Positions 1 through 8,451 of a stretch of DNA of 19,020 nucleotides are shown piece by piece; positions within the stretch are counted from its first letter, which is position 1, and each line of letters begins with the position of its first letter. The notes below the pieces were generated by a model. The model had not been told where the DNA came from, did not search any database, and saw nothing but the letters and a program-made list of their open reading frames with translations. Position numbers and translations under genes: made by a program. The stretch spans positions 1-19,020 of the forward strand of contig JAFVSB010000040.1 in the NCBI GenBank assembly GCA_017503945.1, in the 5' to 3' direction. The DNA is from Clostridia bacterium (GTDB lineage Bacteria > Bacillota > Clostridia > UMGS1810).

Positions 1-309
1 GCGGTGGTTTCATCTAAAAATGACATATATCGCATAACTCTCACAGGCGACAACAAAATAAGCTGTGTGCTGCAAGGTGAGCATCTTGCTTCTTTTTTTG
101 ATTCATTCCACACTACTGTAACAGATGCCACTCATATTGGCCTGAGTGTTGAGGAATATGCCGAAGGGCCAACCTTAAAGGGGCAATGTGCCAAAGAGAC
201 CAAGGCTTTGTTAGAGCACTGTGATTCTTGTGATGCCGAGCTTTATCGCAAGGCGTGTGCATTGCTTTTTGATTTGTTTGACGGAAGGAAGGGATCGCGT
301 GACGATTGA
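1..309 (+). CDS. C-terminal fragment of a probable SbcD/YhaO-like metallophosphoesterase (5' end outside window)
   Basis: Only the last 102 codons are present, in frame from base 1 to a TGA at 307-309. The fragment has no catalytic motif: it would be the C-terminal cap, after the metallophosphoesterase core. The assignment is contextual. The next gene, overlapping by 11 nt, is an SbcC/YhaN-like ATPase, and genes of that family normally follow an SbcD/YhaO-like DNA exonuclease. The visible residues (an acidic, mixed alpha/beta stretch ending in a charged RKGSRDD tail) neither confirm nor exclude this. If the call is right, the product would be the nuclease subunit of an SbcCD-like DNA-end-processing complex. 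Confidence 0.5.
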   Translation, partial: AVVSSKNDIYRITLTGDNKISCVLQGEHLASFFDSFHTTVTDATHIGLSVEEYAEGPTLKGQCAKETKALLEHCDSCDAELYRKACALLFDLFDGRKGSRDD

Positions 310-2134
310 TAAAATAAGCATCGACAGTTTCGGCAAGCTTTCCAATTTTGAATTTACCCCTTCTGCCGGGCTCAACATAATTTATGCTCCAAATGAAAGC
401 GGCAAAAGTACTCTGCTTTCGTTTATTAAGTTTGTATTCTACGGCACCCGCCAGAAGAAAGCCAAAGGTGACATCACATTCAAAGAAAGGTATATGCCCT
501 GGAGCGGCATGCCCATGAGTGGGAGTATAGAATTTACCCACAATGGCAAAAAATATATCATATACCGAAACGAGGGCGCCCAAAATGGCTCTCGCAAGCT
601 TGAAATCAAGGAGCTTTCTTCAGGGCTCCAATGCCATATTCCCGAGCCGGGGCGATATTTTTTTGCAGTGGGTGAAAAGGCCTTTTCTGACTCCTGCTTT
701 GTCACAGACATTGCCTCCATCACCGACACTGATGATGACATCATATCACTGCTTTCAAAATCCAATGTCGACACGGTGTCATATGGCAGGGTAAAAGGAG
801 CGCTTGAAGAAAAAATTCTGTCTCTTTCTTCACCAAAGAGATCATCATCGGCACTGTCTTTATTGTCAAAGCAGCTTAGCTCAGAAAATGCCGAGCTCGC
901 AAACACCACAAAAGAGCTCAGGGGCGTTTGCGATGCGCTTTCATCTTTTCAAAGCAAGGAGGCAGCTCTTCGCTCAGAGCTGGGCACCCTTGAAGAGCTT
1001 CTTTCCCGCGAGACTCAATCGGGCAAGCAGCTTCAGTATTGTGAGCTTTTGTCTGAGCTGGAGCGCGAGATACAAAACAGCGAGCTTTTAAACTCCCAAC
1101 TTGCTTCTCTTGACCTAAGGTCAGCTTCAAATAGCATGTCTGTATCGCGTTGGCATTTTGGACCGCTTGCCGGGTGGGTAGCATGTGCCTTGGCAATTAT
1201 ATCTGCAGCTTTTGCTTTTTTTGCCAAAAACAATTTTGTGCTTTTATCATTGCTGCTTGGTGCGACAATCTGCTTTTTGGCAGTGATTTTTCAAAGCAAA
1301 ACCCGCCCCCAATCAAAAGAAGAAACCCATCAGCTGTGTGCCGTGCGCTCTGCACTGGAGCGTCAGATAGAACTGTCGCAGCACCGAATTGATGATATCA
1401 AGGCCGCAATTTCAGGCTTTGGAGCATCCAATCCCGATATTATCCTACACAAAACCCTAAACGATGAGCAAATAAATTCCTTTACAAAAGATGAATTAAA
1501 TGGTATAATTGATAGAAAAGAAAGATGCACACATGAGCTCAAAGCTTTACAGTCAAGATGCGCATCGCTGAAGGGGCGTCATGCAGACCTTTCGCTCAGG
1601 GCAGATGCACTTCGGTTTTCTATAGATAATCTCAATAAAAAAATTTGTGAAGTCAATTCAAGGCTTGAGGTGTACCGCACCGCTCTTTCTATTTTAGAAT
1701 CAGCTTTTTGTGCAATGAGAGACGAATTTGCCCCAAGGCTTTGTGCCGATGCATTTGAGATGCTCTCCTGTGTATCGGGCAATGAATTTGGCGCTTTGGT
1801 GGCAAACGAAAGCTTTGAGGCTTCGGTAAAAATCAATAGTGAATACAAAGATGTCAAATCGCTCAGCGGCGGGACAAAGGCGCTGATTTATCTGGCACTT
1901 CGCATGGCGGTGTGTGATTATTTGTCACCGGGCGAGAGCGTGCCGGTGTTTTTAGATGATGTGCTAAGTGCCTTTGATGATGACAGATGCACCCGCATGA
2001 TGAATGCACTTGCTGCCATGTCTTATGCAAAGCAGATTTTTCTGTGCACATGCCGCGGCAGGGAGGCTTTTGTGCCTGATGGTTGCGGCAATGCATCAAT
2101 CATAAATATTGGAAAGGATGATAATAATGGCTAA
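299..2134 (+). CDS. SbcC/YhaN-like ATPase with a central membrane hairpin
   Basis: A 611-residue SMC/Rad50-type ATPase. The N-terminal Walker A is NESGKST at residues 32-38. Two helical, coiled-coil-like stretches (about 189-279 and 344-464) flank two hydrophobic segments (about 287-308 and 312-331). The C-terminal half of the ATPase has the LSGG signature at 522-525 and Walker B VPVFLDD at 548-554, followed by the D-loop-like LSAFDDD. The GTG start at 299 is chosen because GGAAGG lies just upstream and the protein then begins with a typical beta strand leading to the P-loop. An ATG at 221 in the same frame would run 89 nt into the upstream gene. No CxxC zinc hook is visible; the membrane hairpin sits where the coiled-coil apex would be, as described for Bacillus YhaN. 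The protein is short for the family. The inferred role is membrane-associated DNA repair or end processing with the upstream gene product. The family call is solid; the role is inferred. Confidence 0.85.
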   Translation: MTIDKISIDSFGKLSNFEFTPSAGLNIIYAPNESGKSTLLSFIKFVFYGTRQKKAKGDITFKERYMPWSGMPMSGSIEFTHNGKKYIIYRNEGAQNGSRKLEIKELSSGLQCHIPEPGRYFFAVGEKAFSDSCFVTDIASITDTDDDIISLLSKSNVDTVSYGRVKGALEEKILSLSSPKRSSSALSLLSKQLSSENAELANTTKELRGVCDALSSFQSKEAALRSELGTLEELLSRETQSGKQLQYCELLSELEREIQNSELLNSQLASLDLRSASNSMSVSRWHFGPLAGWVACALAIISAAFAFFAKNNFVLLSLLLGATICFLAVIFQSKTRPQSKEETHQLCAVRSALERQIELSQHRIDDIKAAISGFGASNPDIILHKTLNDEQINSFTKDELNGIIDRKERCTHELKALQSRCASLKGRHADLSLRADALRFSIDNLNKKICEVNSRLEVYRTALSILESAFCAMRDEFAPRLCADAFEMLSCVSGNEFGALVANESFEASVKINSEYKDVKSLSGGTKALIYLALRMAVCDYLSPGESVPVFLDDVLSAFDDDRCTRMMNALAAMSYAKQIFLCTCRGREAFVPDGCGNASIINIGKDDNNG

Positions 2135-2492
2135 TGCAGAATTTGAACTTGCAAAGGGCAATGTAATCATTGATTCAGAGGTTATAGCCACAATAGCTGG
2201 TTATGCTGCTTCTATGTCCTATGGCGTGGTTGGTATGGCATACCGTTCCAAAACAGACAGCGTGGCAAGCCTTCTCAAAAGAGAAAATATTACCAAAGGT
2301 ATAAAAGTGCAGGTTAGTGATGATAACACAGTTTCGGTAGATATCCACATCATCATCGAATATGGTGTCAACATCAATGTCATTGGTAAAAGCATAATCA
2401 AAAATGTGAAATATCAGATAAGCCATATGACAGGTCTCGATGTAGACAGGGTCAATGTTTGTGTTGAAGGCTTCAGGGTTGGAGCAGAATAG
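2127..2492 (+). CDS. yloU: Asp23/Gls24 family envelope-stress protein (YloU-like)
   Basis: This 121-residue protein is of the Asp23/Gls24 (DUF322) type. It has the usual order: an N-terminal strand with GNVIIDSEVIATIAG, then GVVGMAY, a strand-rich core with VSVDIHIIIEYGVNI, and the C-terminal VDRVNVCVEGF. Family members are small cytoplasmic proteins, some of which gather at the membrane and respond to cell-envelope stress; the biochemical activity is unknown. The ATG at 2127 is preferred because GGAAAGG (2111-2117) is 9 nt upstream; ATGs at 2109 and 2118 are too close to or before that site. The gene overlaps the ATPase stop by 8 nt and is followed 11 nt later by the FakA gene. This pairing is the conserved yloU-yloV arrangement of Bacillota and supports the call. 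Confidence 0.9.
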   Translation: MANAEFELAKGNVIIDSEVIATIAGYAASMSYGVVGMAYRSKTDSVASLLKRENITKGIKVQVSDDNTVSVDIHIIIEYGVNINVIGKSIIKNVKYQISHMTGLDVDRVNVCVEGFRVGAE

Positions 2493-2503
2493 GAGTGAAT
2501 CAA

Positions 2504-4135
2504 TTGATTAGAGAAGTCAATGCCAAAACATTGGTAGATATGTTTGTATCCGGTGCCAATAACCTTATCAACCACAGACAACAGGTTGACGATATGAATG
2601 TTTTCCCCGTGCCCGATGGTGACACGGGTACCAATATGTCAATGACCATGAAAGCATGTGTGGCAGGCTTGCGCGCTGCTGCCGACACCACAGTTGCCAA
2701 AGTTGCAAGCTCTGTTGCCAATGACACTCTGCGCGGCGCCAGGGGTAACTCAGGTGTTATTTTGTCACAGCTTATGCGTGGCTTCAAAAAAGCCTTTGCC
2801 GATAGTGCCACATGTGATGTAGCTCTTTGGGCTAAGGCGTTTAAGGCTGCTTCCGACTGTGCTTATCGTGCAGTTATGAAGCCCACCGAGGGCACTATTT
2901 TAACAGTTGCACGCGAGATGAGTGAGTGCGCAGTCAAATATGCTCCCGAGGTTGAAGATTTTGCCGAGTTCATGGCTCTTATCACCGATGCGGGCAACAA
3001 GGCGCTTGCGCGCACACCCGAGCTTTTGCCGAAGCTCAAGCAGGCGGGAGTTGTAGATTCGGGCGGTCAGGGTCTTATGTATATAATCGAGGGAATGAAT
3101 TATTTCATTTCCAAAGGAAAAATCATAGAGCTTGCCGAACCCGCCGATGATGGCGAAACTGCAAAGGCGCATGCCGAAGCTGAGGATATTCGCTTTGCAT
3201 ATTGCACAGAGTGCATCATCGACAAAGCCGAAAAGGGCAAATCGGCATTCAAATTTAAAGCTGCAGTTGAAAAGCTTGGCGACAGCATGGTTATTGTAGA
3301 CGATGACGATTTGGTCAAACTCCATATCCATACCAACGAGCCCAACATCGTGCTTGGCGAAGCTCTCAAAATAGGCTCTCTTGCCAGTGTGAAGATTGAA
3401 AACATGCGCTTGCAGCACAGTGAGATGGTGGCTTCTTCCGCTTCTGCTCCTGCGTCTCAGACACCTGCGGCAGAAAAGACCAAATATGCCTTTGTGTCTG
3501 TGGCAGTGGGCGAGGGGATAGCTTCTATACTTTCAGACCTTGGTGTCACAGCAATCATCGAGGGCGGTCAGACCATGAATCCAAGCACAGATGACATTCT
3601 CAGCGCTATTGAAACCATAAATTCTGACAATATATTCGTTTTTCCAAATAACAAAAATGTCATCATGTCTGCCGAGCAGGCTGCAAAGCTCTCGGATAAA
3701 AATGTGATTGTCATTGCTACCACTGCAGTTACTCAGGCAATGAGCTGCATGCTTGTGTTTGACGAAAACGCTGACCCTGATGCAAATAAGGAGGCTTTCA
3801 AGGAGGCAATATCCCTTTCAAAGAGTGCTCAGGTCACCAATGCAGTGAGAGACACCTCCGTTGATGGCATCGACATCAAAGAGGGAGAGTATCTCAGCAT
3901 TGTAGACGGCAAAATCAAAGCCTCTTGCCAGAGCAGTGAGCTTGCTGCCGAGGCTGCCATTGAGCTTATGGCCGATGATGAATCGCTCACTATAAGCCTG
4001 TTTTATGGCGCCGATGTATCGGAGGAAAGCGCCGAAGCTTTTGCTGCTTCACTCGAAGAAAAATATCCCGAATGTGACATCATGCTAAGTGCAGGTGCAC
4101 AGCCGGTTTATCACTATTTAATATCTGTAGAATAA
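2504..4135 (+). CDS. fakA: Fatty acid kinase catalytic subunit FakA (DAK2/YloV family)
   Basis: FakA phosphorylates fatty acids presented by a FakB (DegV-family) carrier, feeding exogenous fatty acids into phospholipid synthesis. The 543-residue protein shows the N-terminal DhaL/DAK2 kinase domain with the metal and nucleotide motif PDGDTGTNMSM (Asp38 and Asp40) and GARGNSGVILSQLMRGF. A middle domain includes RFAYCTECII, and the C-terminal domain ends in QPVYHYLISVE, typical of YloV. The start is uncertain. TTG at 2504 sits 8 nt after AGGAG (2491-2495) and gives the usual short N-terminus; GTG at 2495 in the same frame adds three residues but overlaps that site, and would have to use GGAG at 2481. 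No fakB gene lies in the window. The gene is followed by a hairpin and then recG, the common yloV-recG order. Confidence 0.9.
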   Translation: MIREVNAKTLVDMFVSGANNLINHRQQVDDMNVFPVPDGDTGTNMSMTMKACVAGLRAAADTTVAKVASSVANDTLRGARGNSGVILSQLMRGFKKAFADSATCDVALWAKAFKAASDCAYRAVMKPTEGTILTVAREMSECAVKYAPEVEDFAEFMALITDAGNKALARTPELLPKLKQAGVVDSGGQGLMYIIEGMNYFISKGKIIELAEPADDGETAKAHAEAEDIRFAYCTECIIDKAEKGKSAFKFKAAVEKLGDSMVIVDDDDLVKLHIHTNEPNIVLGEALKIGSLASVKIENMRLQHSEMVASSASAPASQTPAAEKTKYAFVSVAVGEGIASILSDLGVTAIIEGGQTMNPSTDDILSAIETINSDNIFVFPNNKNVIMSAEQAAKLSDKNVIVIATTAVTQAMSCMLVFDENADPDANKEAFKEAISLSKSAQVTNAVRDTSVDGIDIKEGEYLSIVDGKIKASCQSSELAAEAAIELMADDESLTISLFYGADVSEESAEAFAASLEEKYPECDIMLSAGAQPVYHYLISVE

Positions 4136-4144
4136 CTATCTTGG

Positions 4145-4168
4145 GAAGATGCCGCTTGCGGCATCTTC
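4145..4168 (+). terminator. CUUG-loop hairpin between fakA and recG (attenuator or weak terminator)
   Basis: GAAGATGCCG (4145-4154) pairs perfectly with CGGCATCTTC (4159-4168) around the tetraloop CTTG, giving a 10-bp stem closed by G-C, a form known to be very stable in RNA. It begins 9 nt after the fakA stop. The downstream bases (TTGTCAAATGG) are a poor T-tract, so full termination is doubtful. Partial termination, or protection of an mRNA end, would fit a change in expression between fakA and recG. Confidence 0.55.
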
Positions 4169-4189
4169 TTGTCAAATGGTGAGGTTTTT

Positions 4190-6259
4190 ATGAAAAATCA
4201 ATCATTGGAACAAATTGAATATCTTAGCTCTCCTCTCACAGTGCTAAAGGGCATCGGCCCCAAAAAAGCCCAGCTTTTTGCAAAGCTCGGCATTCGCAGC
4301 GTGTGGGACCTCGTTTATTATTTCCCGTCAGGCTATGAAGACCGCCGCAAGGTGTGCTCAATAGCCGAGTGTGTGCCCGGGGAGCTTTGCTGCATCAAGG
4401 TGAGGGCAGTTCGTCAGGTGCAGGAGCGTAGGCTCAAACCCAAGCTCTCGCTTTTTCTTTTAAATGTGACCGATGGTCACGACATCGTCACAGTCAAGTG
4501 GTTTTCGGCTCCTTTTTCAAAGCCCAAAATCCAATCAGGTCATCTGTATAACATATATGGCTCAATGTCTGTTTCCGGCAGTCGCCGTGAGTTTGACATG
4601 CGCTATATTGAAGATAGCCAAAATGCGCGCTACACAGGGGTCATTGTGCCCATATATCGCGCCACCGCGGGGCTTAGCTCCAAGGCGATAGCTGAAGCTG
4701 TGAGCCTTGCCTGGGCAGGAGTTTGCCATCTTGAAGATTGCATCCCCGATGCCATCATGCAGCGCCATGGTCTCATCAGTGTGCATGAGGCGGTGTCTAC
4801 TCTTCACCGCCCCTGTGATTTCACTGCTCTTGCCCACGCGCACGACAGGCTCGCCTTTGAGGAGCTTTTTGTTCTCTCTATTGCGCTTTCATCTCTCAAA
4901 GAGCGCCGAAGCGCTAATTACGGCATCAAAATAAGTGCGGCGGCAGCGGTGCGCGAATTTGCATCTAAGCTACCCTTTGAACTCACCGATGGTCAAAAGA
5001 GCGCCATCAACGACATATGCGCCGACCTCAAAAGCGGCAAGTGCATGAACCGCCTTGTGCAAGGTGATGTGGGCTGCGGCAAAACAGCCGTTGCCTCCGC
5101 TATCATATATGCAATGGCAAAGGCGGGCTATCAGTGTGCTTTCATGGCTCCCACAGAAATCCTTGCCAATCAGCACTATGCCACTTTGACCTCTGCTTTT
5201 GGTGACTGTGTTCGTGTGGCATTGTTTACATCATCATCAAAACAAAAGGCAAAGCTTCGTGAAGATATTGCCGAGGGCAGAGTCGATGTTGTGGTTGGCA
5301 CTCATGCCCTCATCGAATCGGGCGTACAATTTGGCGCTCTTGCACTTTGCATTACCGATGAGCAGCACCGCTTTGGTGTAAATCAGAGAGCGCTGCTTTC
5401 TGCCAAGGGCACTTCGCCTCATGTGCTCGTTATGAGTGCCACTCCCATTCCGCGCACTCTGTCGCTCATTCTCTACGGTGACCTTGACATATCCGTCATA
5501 AAATCAATGCCGGTGGGCAGACAAAGCGTCGATACATACCACATAACTTCCGCCCTGCGCGATAGGGCATATAGCTTCATCAAAAAAGAGGTCGCCATGG
5601 GGCACCAGTGCTATGTTGTGTGCCCTTTGGTAGAGGACTCAGACTCTGTCGAGGCGGCATCGGTTGAAAAAACCGTGCATGATTTGCAAAATGGAGCACT
5701 TGGCGGCATCAATGTGGCTTGTGTTCATGGTAAAATGAAAGCAAGCGAAAAAGATGAAATAATGACTCGCTTTAAAAATAATGAAATAAGTGTTCTGGTG
5801 TCTACCACTGTTATCGAAGTGGGAGTTGATGTGCCAAATGCCACTGTCATGCTCATCGAAAATGCCGAGCGCTTCGGTCTTTCTCAGCTTCATCAGCTAA
5901 GAGGCAGAGTGGGCAGGGGTGATGCAAAGTCATATTGCATACTTATGTCTGACTCATCATCAGAAAACACAAGCGAGCGCATGAAGATAATGACGCAAAC
6001 CAACGATGGCTTTGTAATATCGCAAAAAGACCTTGAGCTAAGAGGCAGCGGTCAGTTTTTCGGTACCCGTCAGCATGGCGTGCCTGAGCTGAAGGTTGCC
6101 AATCTTTTTGCCGACTCTCATCTATTGCAAAGCGCTTGTGATGCAGCAGCCTCTGTCATAGCATCCGACCCCGAGCTTTCATCGCCGTCACTTGCCAACA
6201 TCAAAGGCAGAATTGAGAGCCTTTTTGCCGAATTTGACGGCTATGATATATTCAACTGA
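4190..6259 (+). CDS. recG: ATP-dependent DNA helicase RecG
   Basis: RecG remodels stalled replication forks and branch-migrates Holliday junctions. The 689-residue length is normal. The N-terminal wedge region starts with the helix-hairpin-helix-like LKGIGPKKAQLFAKLGI (residues 19-35) and an OB-type domain. The SF2 motor has Walker A GDVGCGKT (292-299), motif Ia MAPTEILANQH, the DEQH box in DEQHRFGVNQR (390-400), motif III MSATPIPRTL, and the C-terminal motor and TRG region with IEVGVDVPNAT, LHQLRGRVGRG and SQKDLELRGSGQFFGTRQHG. All key motifs are intact. ATG at 4190 is chosen because GGTGAGG (4178-4184) precedes it; an in-frame TTG at 4169 overlaps the hairpin. It follows fakA by 54 nt, as in many Bacillota, and ends 98 nt before prfA. 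Confidence 0.97.
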   Translation: MKNQSLEQIEYLSSPLTVLKGIGPKKAQLFAKLGIRSVWDLVYYFPSGYEDRRKVCSIAECVPGELCCIKVRAVRQVQERRLKPKLSLFLLNVTDGHDIVTVKWFSAPFSKPKIQSGHLYNIYGSMSVSGSRREFDMRYIEDSQNARYTGVIVPIYRATAGLSSKAIAEAVSLAWAGVCHLEDCIPDAIMQRHGLISVHEAVSTLHRPCDFTALAHAHDRLAFEELFVLSIALSSLKERRSANYGIKISAAAAVREFASKLPFELTDGQKSAINDICADLKSGKCMNRLVQGDVGCGKTAVASAIIYAMAKAGYQCAFMAPTEILANQHYATLTSAFGDCVRVALFTSSSKQKAKLREDIAEGRVDVVVGTHALIESGVQFGALALCITDEQHRFGVNQRALLSAKGTSPHVLVMSATPIPRTLSLILYGDLDISVIKSMPVGRQSVDTYHITSALRDRAYSFIKKEVAMGHQCYVVCPLVEDSDSVEAASVEKTVHDLQNGALGGINVACVHGKMKASEKDEIMTRFKNNEISVLVSTTVIEVGVDVPNATVMLIENAERFGLSQLHQLRGRVGRGDAKSYCILMSDSSSENTSERMKIMTQTNDGFVISQKDLELRGSGQFFGTRQHGVPELKVANLFADSHLLQSACDAAASVIASDPELSSPSLANIKGRIESLFAEFDGYDIFN

Positions 6260-6299
6260 TATTTTTATATTACAGTATTGTTAAAATTGAAAAAAAGTA

Positions 6300-6327
6300 T
6301 TGAAATATCTATATCTTGTGGTATAAT
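6300..6327 (+). promoter_or_regulatory. Sigma-A-type promoter upstream of prfA
   Basis: TTGAAA (6300-6305) is separated by 16 nt from a consensus TATAAT (6322-6327) that carries an extended -10 TG (6319-6320). It lies in an AT-rich 98-nt gap between recG and prfA. Transcription would begin near 6334, leaving a leader of about 25 nt before the prfA start. No hairpin followed by a T-run is visible in the gap, so read-through from recG is also possible. Confidence 0.75.
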
Positions 6328-6357
6328 TAATAATAAAACTATATTTTGAGGTGCTAT

Positions 6358-7431
6358 ATGTTTGACAAGTTGTCATTTATAGAAGATAGATTTGCTGACC
6401 TTGAGCAAAAAATCAGTGACCCACAGGTGATTGCCGACCAGGAGCAATGGCGCAAGCTTTGCAAGGAGCACTCAGATATTACTCCCATTGTTGAAAAATA
6501 TCGTGAATATAAGGCACTCAATGAAAATATCGAGCAGGCAGAACTCATGCTTGCCGAACCCGGTCTTGACAAAGAAGATAAAGAAATGATTGAGCAAGAG
6601 GCAGCTCACAGCAAAAAGCAGATTGAAGTAGTGTGTGAAGAAATCAAAATTCTTCTTTTGCCCAAAGACCCCAATGATGACAAAAATGTAATCGTGGAAA
6701 TCCGCGGCGGCACAGGCGGTGACGAAGCGGCGCTTTTTGCAGCCGACCTTTTGCGCATGTATTCCATGTATGCCGAAACAAGGCGCTGGAGGGTAGAGCT
6801 TCTTTCTGCCAATGAAACAGACATCGGCGGCTACAAGGAGGTTACCTTTGCCATCAATGGTGAAAGCGCATATTCGCGTCTTAAATTTGAAAGCGGTGTC
6901 CACCGAGTTCAGCGTATTCCTTCCACCGAATCAGGCGGCAGAATTCACACCTCGGCTGCAACTGTGGCAGTGCTTCCCGAAGTGGAAGATGTCGAGGTTG
7001 AAATCAATGCCAATGACCTTCGCATAGATGTATTCCGTGCAGGCGGCCCGGGCGGCCAATGTGTAAACACAACCGATTCCGCCGTTCGCATCACCCACAT
7101 TCCCACGGGTGTGGTGGTTTCTTGTCAGGACGAGAAATCTCAGCACAAAAACAAAGACAAAGCAATGAAAATTCTTCGCTCCCGAGTGTACGACATGATG
7201 CTCCAAAAGCAAAATGAAGCAATCTCTCAGGAGCGAAAAAATCAGGTCGGCTCAGGTGACCGCAGTGAGCGCATCCGCACCTATAACTTCCCTCAAGGCA
7301 GGGTTACCGACCACCGCATCGGTCTCACGCTTCACCGTCTTGATTCTGTTATGAATGGTGACCTCGATGAGATTATTGATGCTCTCATCACATCAGACCA
7401 GAGCGAAAAGCTCAAAATGAACGAAAACTAA
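6358..7431 (+). CDS. prfA: Peptide chain release factor 1 (RF1)
   Basis: RF1 releases the finished polypeptide at UAA and UAG codons. The 357-residue length is typical. The stop-codon recognition tripeptide is PST at residues 188-190 (in RIPSTESGGRIHT), the PxT class that marks RF1 and not RF2. The peptidyl-tRNA hydrolysis motif GGQ is at 232-234, inside FRAGGPGGQCVNTTDSAV. The residue after GGQ is Cys; His is the common residue there. Gln234 of the GGQ is the usual target of the methyltransferase PrmC, whose gene often follows prfA but is absent here. ATG at 6358 is preferred (GAGGTG upstream) over an in-frame TTG at 6346 that would put the start upstream of that ribosome-binding site. First gene of the second operon. 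Confidence 0.98.
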   Translation: MFDKLSFIEDRFADLEQKISDPQVIADQEQWRKLCKEHSDITPIVEKYREYKALNENIEQAELMLAEPGLDKEDKEMIEQEAAHSKKQIEVVCEEIKILLLPKDPNDDKNVIVEIRGGTGGDEAALFAADLLRMYSMYAETRRWRVELLSANETDIGGYKEVTFAINGESAYSRLKFESGVHRVQRIPSTESGGRIHTSAATVAVLPEVEDVEVEINANDLRIDVFRAGGPGGQCVNTTDSAVRITHIPTGVVVSCQDEKSQHKNKDKAMKILRSRVYDMMLQKQNEAISQERKNQVGSGDRSERIRTYNFPQGRVTDHRIGLTLHRLDSVMNGDLDEIIDALITSDQSEKLKMNEN

Positions 7432-7445
7432 CAGGGAGTCAGCTC

Positions 7446-8447
7446 ATGAACACCAAAATCATCACTGCCGAAAATATAACACAAGCTGCTCTTTGCCTTA
7501 AAGAGGGCGGCACAGTTGTTTTTCCCACCGAGACGGTATATGGTCTTGGCGGCGATGCATTCAGTGATGATGCGGTAGACAAAATATATGCAGCAAAGGG
7601 CCGACCAAGTGATAATCCGCTGATTGTTCATATTGCTGATTTATCTCAGCTCTCTCTCCTTACTTCCTCGGTTTCTCCCAAGGCATCGCTTCTCATAGAG
7701 CATTTCTGGCCGGGGCCTCTCACCTTGATTTTTAAAAAAAGCTCCAAGGTGGGCGGCAAGGTAACCGCAGGTCTTGACACTGTGGCGGTGCGTTTTCCTT
7801 CAAACAAAATAGCCCAAAGGCTCATTTCAGAGTGTGGCACTTTGGTGGCTGCTCCAAGCGCCAATCTTTCGGGCAGTCCAAGCCCTACAATGTGCGCTGA
7901 TGTTATAGATGACCTCTATGGCAGAGTTGATTACATAATCGACGGCACAGGCTGTGAAATAGGGCTTGAATCCACTGTGGTAGATGTGTCGGGTGATAAG
8001 ACGGTAGTTCTTCGCCCCGGTGCAGTCACTCTGGAGATGATTCAAAAGCTCATTCCCGATGCCGAGCTTGATGCAGGGCTCATCGATGCCGATAGCGTGC
8101 CCAAGTGCCCCGGTCTTAAATACACTCATTATTCCCCCAAGGCCAAGGTCATAGTTGTGCAGGGTGATAGTGATAAGGTAAGAGCATATATACAATCTCA
8201 GCTTGATAATAATTCTCTTTGCGGAGTTCTTTCATACAAAGGCAGCACCTATTCGGGCGGTGCCCTTGTGCTTGATGCAGGTGACTGCATGGAGCAATAT
8301 GCTCACAATTTGTTTTCTCATCTGCGCACCTTTGACAAACGCGGCGTGGCATTGGTTTATGCCGAGTTTGCACTGGAGGGCGGCATGGGCACAGCAGTGC
8401 GCAACCGTCTTTACAAAGCAGCAGGTCACCATATAATTGAGGTGTGA
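7446..8447 (+). CDS. L-threonylcarbamoyladenylate synthase (Sua5/YwlC type)
   Basis: This enzyme makes threonylcarbamoyl-AMP from threonine, bicarbonate and ATP, the first step of tRNA N6-threonylcarbamoyladenosine (t6A37) synthesis. The N-terminal YrdC domain (residues 1-about 200) has TVVFPTETVYGLG (23-35), the substrate-binding KGRPSDNPL (51-59) and SANLSGSPSPT (138-148). A linker, CPGLKYTHYSPKA (221-233), joins the extra C-terminal Sua5 domain. The 333-residue length therefore marks the long Sua5 form and not the single-domain TsaC. It starts 14 nt after prfA with GGGAG upstream of the ATG. tsaD, the final-step enzyme, lies two genes downstream, so both ends of the pathway share one operon. 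The symbol varies by source (sua5, ywlC or tsaC). Confidence 0.95.
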   Translation: MNTKIITAENITQAALCLKEGGTVVFPTETVYGLGGDAFSDDAVDKIYAAKGRPSDNPLIVHIADLSQLSLLTSSVSPKASLLIEHFWPGPLTLIFKKSSKVGGKVTAGLDTVAVRFPSNKIAQRLISECGTLVAAPSANLSGSPSPTMCADVIDDLYGRVDYIIDGTGCEIGLESTVVDVSGDKTVVLRPGAVTLEMIQKLIPDAELDAGLIDADSVPKCPGLKYTHYSPKAKVIVVQGDSDKVRAYIQSQLDNNSLCGVLSYKGSTYSGGALVLDAGDCMEQYAHNLFSHLRTFDKRGVALVYAEFALEGGMGTAVRNRLYKAAGHHIIEV

Positions 8448-8451
8448 TTCA

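Noticed and set aside
221..298. Upstream ATG extending the SbcC-like gene by 26 residues
   Set aside because: It would overlap the preceding gene by 89 nt; the GTG at 299 has a good ribosome-binding site and gives the normal start of an SMC-type ATPase domain.
2900..3418. 172-codon reverse-strand open frame opposite fakA
   Set aside because: It lies wholly within a well-supported + strand gene, matches no family I know, and arises from the codon bias of the forward gene.
6472..6903. 143-codon reverse-strand open frame opposite prfA
   Set aside because: Prf1 motifs on the + strand are complete; the reverse frame has low-complexity Phe/Ile/Cys-rich sequence typical of a shadow.
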